Shown here in pieces: positions 14,968 through 19,513 of a stretch of DNA of 19,513 nucleotides. The stretch comes from Lachnoclostridium sp. UBA7122. GTDB lineage: Bacteria; Bacillota; Clostridia; Lachnospirales; Lachnospiraceae. The stretch lies in assembly GCA_002493085.1 (NCBI GenBank), contig DKXQ01000054.1, positions 1 to 19,513 on the forward strand. Direction: 5' to 3'. The notes beneath the pieces were generated by a model. The model searched no databases. It had not been told where the DNA came from and was given only the letters and a program-made list of their open reading frames with translations. Position 1 is the stretch's first letter; every line of letters begins with the position of its first letter. The position numbers and the translations under genes were made by a program.

Positions 14968-17682
14968 ATGGGAGCAATAAATTTCTTAGATAAAGATGGT
15001 ACTTTTTCTATAGAGCAGCCGGAAAACTACAATAATTTGTATTTTCCAGTTGCGGGAGATAATGGCATTAAAAGTGCCATATCTCCAAATCTGGGAGGAG
15101 ATATTAAAATAAACCAGAATGCTTTTCTTTTAGAGCCAGCCAGCATAGAAAACCTGCACAATAACCGTTCAACAAGAAACTTCTGGTGTATTGTACAAGA
15201 CAGGGGTGCGTGGTCTGTGACCGGGGCATCTGCAGAAGAGGAATGTAAAAAATTTACAGAAATGCAGGATAAAAGCAGTCTTGAAGCGGGATTTATGTGG
15301 CAGACTATTACAAGGCAGTCAGAAAAATACCAGATGGAGGCTAAAGTAACATCTTTTGTACCAGTTAAGCACAATGTGGAGATTATGCATGTAGAAGTTA
15401 CAAATACAGGTGAAACAGAAGAACAGGCTGTACCTGTAGCGGCCATACCTGTTTTTGGCAGAAGCGCAGATAATATAAGAGACCATAGACATGTTACATC
15501 ACTTCTCCACAGAATCAGGACTACAGATTATGGCGTATATGTAAAACCGTCATTGTCTTTTGATGAAAGAGGGCATCACAAAAACAATTTAACATATTTT
15601 GTATGTGGCATTACAGGCAAAGGTGGAAAACCTCAGAGCTTTTATCCAGCTGTAGAAGACTATATAGGTGACAGCGGAACTTTTACACATCCATATAAAA
15701 TTTTAAAGAATGAAGAAGGTGTGCCTGCTGGAACTTGTATTGAAGGAAAAGAAGCAATTGGAGGAATACGTTTTGCCCAGATTACATTAAAGCCAGGTGA
15801 GTCTGCTTCGTACACAATTATTATGGGTATTACAGATAATGAAGAAGATATAGAAAACATTATTATGCATTACCAGACCACAGACGAAACCAAAAAGGCT
15901 TTAGAGGAAGTGAAAAAATACTGGCAGGAAAAAGTAAATGCCAGATATTATACAGGCAATGAGCAGTTTGACTGTTTTATGCGCTGGGTAAGTTTCCAGC
16001 CGGTATTAAGAAGGATTTATGGATGCTCATTCCTTCCATACCACGATTATGGAAGAGGCGGAAGAGGATGGCGCGACTTATGGCAGGACTGTCTTTCACT
16101 TTTAATTATGGACCCGGGCAGTGTACGCCAGATGATTATTGATAACTATGGCGGTGTACGGCTTGACGGGACTAATGCCACAATAATAGGAGCAAACCAG
16201 GGAGAATTTATTGCAGACAGAAATGGGATTGCACGTGTCTGGATGGATCACGGTTTATGGCCATTTATAACAACAAAGTTATATATTGGACAGACAGGCG
16301 GTACAGATATACTAAAAGAAAAAGCCTGTTATTTTAAAGATGAACAGGCAGAGCGTGGCAGAAGCCTTGATTCTTTGTGGAATACAGACTATGGCTTAAA
16401 ACAAAAATGCGGGGATGGCAGCATATATGAAGGAAGTATACTTGAACACATATTATTACAGAATTTATGTGCATTTTATGAAACAGGCACACACAACCAT
16501 ATAATGCTGCGTGGCGCTGACTGGAATGATGCGCTGGATATGGCAGAAGAAAATGGGGAAAGCGTAGCATTTACATGTGCATATGCAGGCAACCTGTCAC
16601 AGTTATCAGAACTTCTTATGCTGCTGTATGAAAAACATGGATGGGAGCAGACAGAACTGTTAGAAGAGATGCAGATTTTGTTAAAAGATGATATAGAGCT
16701 TTATGAAAGCGTATCTGCCAAACAGGAACTTTTACACAATTATACCAGGTCATGCAGACATAATATAAGTGGAAAGAAGATACAGGTTAACCTGTGTGAA
16801 CTTGCAGAAAACCTCAAGCATAAGTCAGACTGGATAAAAGAGCATATCCGTAAGACAGAATGGATTACCGGCAGTGAAGGCGAAGGCTGGTTCAACAGTT
16901 ATTATGACAATGACAAACAGCCGTTAGAAAGCTATTCTGACGGAGAAGCAAAGATGATGCTTACTGGCCAGGTATTTGCAATTATGGGCGGTACAGCATC
17001 AGATGAGCAGATAGGGCAGATATGTAAAAGTGCAGACCACTATTTGTATAATAAAGAAATTGGCGGCTACCGCTTAAATACTAATTTTAAAGAAGAAAAG
17101 TTTAATATGGGAAGGATGTTTTCTTTTACATATGGCGAAAAGGAAAATGGGGCTGTATTCTCACATATGACGGTAATGTTTGCCAATGCTTTATACCAGA
17201 GGGGATTTGTAAAAGAAGGATACAAAGCCTTACAGACACTTGCAGATACTGCGCTGGACTTTAAAACCAGTAAGATTTATCCGGGGATACCTGAGTATTT
17301 TAATAATGAAGGAAAAGGGATGTACCACTATCTGACAGGAGCTGCAAGCTGGTATATGCTTACAGTAGTTACAGAAGTATTTGGCGTACATGGCGTAACT
17401 GGCAATCTTGTAATGCGCCCTAAACTGCTAAAAGAACAGTTTGATGCAGAGGGAAATGCCAGCATCAGCCTTTACTTTGCAGGCAAGAAATTTAATATAA
17501 CTTATAAAAACCCACAAAAATTAACTTATGGGGAGTATATAGTAAAAAGGGCAGTCTGCAACAGCACAATAGAGCTGGTTTGTGACAGCAGTGCAGCATA
17601 TCTGGACAGGGAGCAGATAATATCCATGCCAGATACAGAATTCCAGATTGAGGCAGAGCTTGGGCCAGATAGTAACAAGTAA
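14968..17682 (+). CDS. Large GH94 phosphorylase, possibly laminaribiose or beta-glucan oligosaccharide phosphorylase
   Basis: A 904-residue cytoplasmic GH94 enzyme that would split beta-glucosidic bonds with phosphate to give glucose-1-phosphate. The N-terminal beta-sandwich covers about residues 1-300, a helical linker 300-325, and the (alpha/alpha)6 barrel follows, with GRGGRGWRDLWQDCL near 362-376, the general acid Asp518 in GADWNDAL, and HYLTGAASWYMLTV near 790 lining the phosphate side. It is about 100 residues longer than the first GH94 here and clearly of another subfamily. The length fits laminaribiose phosphorylase (about 910 in Paenibacillus) better than cellobiose phosphorylase, and a beta-1,3-specific enzyme would complement a lichenan pathway; specificity is inference. 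It starts 22 nt after the chemoreceptor stop with AAGGAGG, so it is in the same operon. Confidence 0.85.
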   Translation: MGAINFLDKDGTFSIEQPENYNNLYFPVAGDNGIKSAISPNLGGDIKINQNAFLLEPASIENLHNNRSTRNFWCIVQDRGAWSVTGASAEEECKKFTEMQDKSSLEAGFMWQTITRQSEKYQMEAKVTSFVPVKHNVEIMHVEVTNTGETEEQAVPVAAIPVFGRSADNIRDHRHVTSLLHRIRTTDYGVYVKPSLSFDERGHHKNNLTYFVCGITGKGGKPQSFYPAVEDYIGDSGTFTHPYKILKNEEGVPAGTCIEGKEAIGGIRFAQITLKPGESASYTIIMGITDNEEDIENIIMHYQTTDETKKALEEVKKYWQEKVNARYYTGNEQFDCFMRWVSFQPVLRRIYGCSFLPYHDYGRGGRGWRDLWQDCLSLLIMDPGSVRQMIIDNYGGVRLDGTNATIIGANQGEFIADRNGIARVWMDHGLWPFITTKLYIGQTGGTDILKEKACYFKDEQAERGRSLDSLWNTDYGLKQKCGDGSIYEGSILEHILLQNLCAFYETGTHNHIMLRGADWNDALDMAEENGESVAFTCAYAGNLSQLSELLMLLYEKHGWEQTELLEEMQILLKDDIELYESVSAKQELLHNYTRSCRHNISGKKIQVNLCELAENLKHKSDWIKEHIRKTEWITGSEGEGWFNSYYDNDKQPLESYSDGEAKMMLTGQVFAIMGGTASDEQIGQICKSADHYLYNKEIGGYRLNTNFKEEKFNMGRMFSFTYGEKENGAVFSHMTVMFANALYQRGFVKEGYKALQTLADTALDFKTSKIYPGIPEYFNNEGKGMYHYLTGAASWYMLTVVTEVFGVHGVTGNLVMRPKLLKEQFDAEGNASISLYFAGKKFNITYKNPQKLTYGEYIVKRAVCNSTIELVCDSSAAYLDREQIISMPDTEFQIEAELGPDSNK

Positions 17683-17725
17683 ACAGTATATAGCAAAATT
17701 TTGGTGTATTTTAGGAGGTAGTACA

Positions 17726-18445
17726 ATGAAGAAAGGTATAAAAAAGTGTATATGTGTAATACTTAGTGCTTTAATGACGATAGCTGCACCAGCAAAAACT
17801 GAAGCTGCTGTTATCACTACACACTTTGGAGCTAGTTTTGGTTCTTATGATCCACAGGTATGGGAGAAAGCAGACGGATGGAGCAATGGCGGCATGTTTA
17901 ACTGCACATGGAGGGCATCCAATGTAAACTTTTATAATGATACATTAGAGTTATCAATAACAAATGATTATAATGGCTCTAAACCTTATGCTGGTGGAGA
18001 ATACCGCACATGGAACAAGTTTGGATATGGATTGTACCAGGTTTGTATGAAACCAGCCAAAAATACAGGAATAGTTTCATCATTTTTCACATATGCAGAT
18101 AATCCATGGGATGAAATTGATATCGAATTTTTAGGCAAGGATACAACAAAGGTACAGTTTAACTATTATAAAAATGGCGTGGGAGGTCATGAACACCTGC
18201 ATAACTTAGGATTTGATGCATCAGACGGTTTCCATGTATATGGATTTGACTGGAGGCCAAATTATATTGCCTGGTTTGTAGATGGAATAGAAGTATACAG
18301 AACATGGGGTAATATGCCTTCCAATCCAGGGCAGATAATGATGAATATCTGGCCAGGAATTAATGTTAATGAATGGCTTGGGGCATATGATGGCAAAACT
18401 CCGTTAAAAGCATATTATAAATGGGTTTCTTATGACCCTGTTTAA
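17726..18445 (+). CDS. Secreted GH16 lichenase (endo-beta-1,3-1,4-glucanase)
   Basis: The enzyme (EC 3.2.1.73) hydrolyses beta-1,4 bonds next to beta-1,3 bonds in mixed-linkage glucans, outside the cell. The 239-residue precursor has a signal peptide (cleavage probably after TEA, near residue 27) and one GH16 jelly-roll domain, with no carbohydrate-binding module, dockerin or sortase motif. The active site EIDIEF gives nucleophile Glu130, helper Asp132 and acid/base Glu134. The surrounding stretch (DEIDIEFLGKDTTKVQFNYY, then GVGGHE and GFDASDGFHVYGFDW) is almost the same as in Bacillus lichenases, so the specificity call is firm. The start at 17726 follows AGGAGG (17713-17718); longer in-frame upstream codons overlap the previous gene and would hide the signal peptide. 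It is the last gene of the operon, 43 nt after the GH94. Confidence 0.95.
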   Translation: MKKGIKKCICVILSALMTIAAPAKTEAAVITTHFGASFGSYDPQVWEKADGWSNGGMFNCTWRASNVNFYNDTLELSITNDYNGSKPYAGGEYRTWNKFGYGLYQVCMKPAKNTGIVSSFFTYADNPWDEIDIEFLGKDTTKVQFNYYKNGVGGHEHLHNLGFDASDGFHVYGFDWRPNYIAWFVDGIEVYRTWGNMPSNPGQIMMNIWPGINVNEWLGAYDGKTPLKAYYKWVSYDPV

Positions 18446-18479
18446 ATAGTGTAAAACATTTTCTTAATTATACACAACC

Positions 18480-18520
18480 TGCGGGCTGCTGTCCTGGTGA
18501 AAACCGGGCAGCAGCCTGTA
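18480..18520. terminator. Stable hairpin between convergent genes, possible two-way terminator
   Basis: GGCTGCTGTCC (18484-18494) pairs with GGGCAGCAGCC (18506-18516), with one G-U pair; an inner GGT/ACC closes a GAAA tetraloop, with one bulged T, and four weaker pairs extend the base. It lies between the ends of the lichenase and regulator genes. Neither strand has a proper T run after the stem, so it may block RNA decay or act with another factor rather than being a classic terminator. Confidence 0.5.
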
Positions 18521-18526
18521 CAAATA

Positions 18527-19267
18527 CTACCATGAAGCGTGGTAATACTGGTTACGGTATTTATTGGGCGTTACGCCAACAGCTTTTTTAAAAGTCTGTA
18601 TAAAGTGGCTTTGTGAAGAAAATGCCAGGTAGTTTGCGATATCAACAAGACTGTAGTCAGAATACTTAAGCAGGTTTTCTGATTTTTCAATTTTCTTTTC
18701 CAAAATATAGTCACTTATAGAAATTCCAAGTTCCTTTTTAAAAAGCCTTGAAAGATAACTTGGCGACAAACCTGTATAGTCAGATAAAACTTGTACAGTG
18801 ATTCTTGTATTTAAGTGGCTGTAGATAAAATCCATACAGATAACTATGGGTTTTGATATTGCATTGCTTTTTTTAACAAGAGCCATTTTTCCAGTAAAAT
18901 CAAGAGCCATGCTGTGATGGAGCTGTGAAACTGCTTCTACAGATGTACATGTATCCATCTTTAAAATATAAAAGTCACTCAGGCGGTAAGCCTGTTCTAG
19001 TTCCATGCCTGATACTACACATTGCCTTGTAATCATAGCAACTGTAATGACAAAGTGGTACTTCAGGTTAGTTAAATAATTTGTAGAAAGAATTCCCATG
19101 CCGTCTGGATTAGTAAAAGTGTCCTGGCGGCAGTTTTCCTGTACAAACTCCATATCACCAGAACTTACAGCACGGTAAAAAGAGTATTCTTCTTCTAATG
19201 GGCGGTGCATTACTGCTTCTTCAGTTTTCTGTAGTTCTTGTTCATACCATTCTTTTCGTAAATTCAT
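18527..19267 (-). CDS. AraC-family transcriptional regulator
   Basis: A 246-residue DNA-binding regulator, probably the activator of the beta-glucan genes. The C-terminal third (about residues 140-243) holds the two helix-turn-helix motifs of the AraC family: VQVLSDYTGLSPSYLSRLFKKELG and LVDIANYLAFSSQSHFIQTFKKAVG, ending with the typical GVTPNKYR. The N-terminal part lacks an AraC sugar-binding cupin and instead has the helical NYLTNLKYHFVITVAMITRQCVVSGMELEQAYRLSD segment found in many Firmicutes AraC regulators; its ligand is unknown. It is transcribed toward the lichenase. AAAGG lies at good spacing before the ATG on the minus strand. Direct repeats at 2848-2875 and 11322-11349 are candidate targets; this link is inferred. 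Confidence 0.88.
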   Translation of the reverse strand: MNLRKEWYEQELQKTEEAVMHRPLEEEYSFYRAVSSGDMEFVQENCRQDTFTNPDGMGILSTNYLTNLKYHFVITVAMITRQCVVSGMELEQAYRLSDFYILKMDTCTSVEAVSQLHHSMALDFTGKMALVKKSNAISKPIVICMDFIYSHLNTRITVQVLSDYTGLSPSYLSRLFKKELGISISDYILEKKIEKSENLLKYSDYSLVDIANYLAFSSQSHFIQTFKKAVGVTPNKYRNQYYHASW

Positions 19268-19340
19268 ATATTTTTCCTTTCATTTCTGTTTTAAGAATAA
19301 TAAATACCAGTATAGCTTATCTGGCAATACTTAATTAATT

Positions 19341-19361
19341 ATTATATCATGATTTTGATAT
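19341..19361 (-). promoter_or_regulatory. Probable promoter and operator of the AraC-family gene
   Basis: On the minus strand a perfect TATAAT lies at 19346-19341, about 75 nt upstream of the regulator start; no good -35 is seen. Overlapping it is an inverted repeat ATATCA (19344-19349) and TGATAT (19356-19361) with a 6-nt gap. TTTGATAT at 19354-19361 matches the repeat unit found at the other two promoters, which suggests autoregulation. Confidence 0.4.
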
Positions 19362-19433
19362 TTTTGTATATAGTTTTGTATCCCAAAATATGGAAAATTC
19401 TTATAATTTTCCTTAGTAATGTTTTTTACTCCA

Positions 19434-19480
19434 GGAACACAGAATAATACTTCCAAAGCGAGTAAATACAGTCTGTGTTC
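19434..19480. repeat. Inverted repeat near the right end
   Basis: GAACACAGA pairs perfectly with TCTGTGTTC around a loop of about 28 nt. There is no T tract after it. It could be a protein-binding site or part of the boundary element at the window end; no gene is seen between the regulator promoter and the end of the window. Confidence 0.4.
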
Positions 19481-19492
19481 TGATGCAGGAAG

Positions 19493-19513
19493 ATAGTGTA
19501 ACTTTATCTGGGT
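19493..19513. repeat. Right copy of the 21-nt terminal inverted repeat
   Basis: This is the reverse complement of positions 4-24 with one mismatch and ends exactly at the window edge. Its meaning is discussed under the left copy. Confidence 0.7.

Noticed and set aside
17648..17725. Longer start for the lichenase overlapping the GH94 gene
   Set aside because: It would bury the signal peptide inside the protein; ATG 17726 follows a strong AGGAGG and begins a normal signal peptide.

Overview
The window looks like an AT-rich Firmicute of the Lachnospiraceae type (motile relatives of Roseburia, Butyrivibrio or Lachnospira). Signs of this are strong AGGAGG-type ribosome binding sites, lysine-rich lipoprotein signals, a sugar ABC transporter with no ATPase gene of its own, a domain-swapped GH3 enzyme, and a chemoreceptor that implies motility. 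Species cannot be fixed from the sequence alone. No rRNA, tRNA, CRISPR array or transposase was seen.

Left block (1-2790): a near-consensus promoter, a possible 24-residue membrane peptide overlapping a small secreted protein of unknown function, an orphan zinc/manganese-type binding lipoprotein, and a membrane-anchored C39-like cysteine peptidase. A very strong terminator (2728-2789) closes this block and insulates it from what follows.

Right block (2800-19370): a locus for beta-glucan use, probably mixed-linkage beta-1,3/1,4-glucan (lichenan, cereal beta-glucan). Order: GH94 phosphorylase; ABC transporter (binding lipoprotein plus two permeases); GH3 beta-glucosidase; then a tightly packed run of orphan sugar-binding lipoprotein, chemoreceptor, second and larger GH94 phosphorylase, and secreted GH16 lichenase. 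A convergent AraC-family regulator ends the locus. Proposed flow: the lichenase cuts the polymer outside the cell, the transporter imports the oligosaccharides, and the two phosphorylases (probably with different linkage preferences) and the GH3 enzyme break them down to glucose-1-phosphate and glucose.

Most striking point: the chemoreceptor carries what looks like a complete CBM4/9-type carbohydrate-binding module inserted in the middle of its extracellular dCache sensor. It is encoded between an orphan sugar-binding lipoprotein and the beta-glucan enzymes. This suggests an operon that senses, swims toward and digests a polysaccharide, with the binding module placed on the receptor rather than on the enzyme.

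Two promoters, before the first GH94 and before the sensing/digestion operon, share a direct repeat TYTGATAT with a 20-bp period ending at the -35 position. This is a good candidate binding site for the AraC-family regulator. The extreme ends of the window carry 21-nt inverted copies of one another, which suggests that the segment is bordered by a repeated element.
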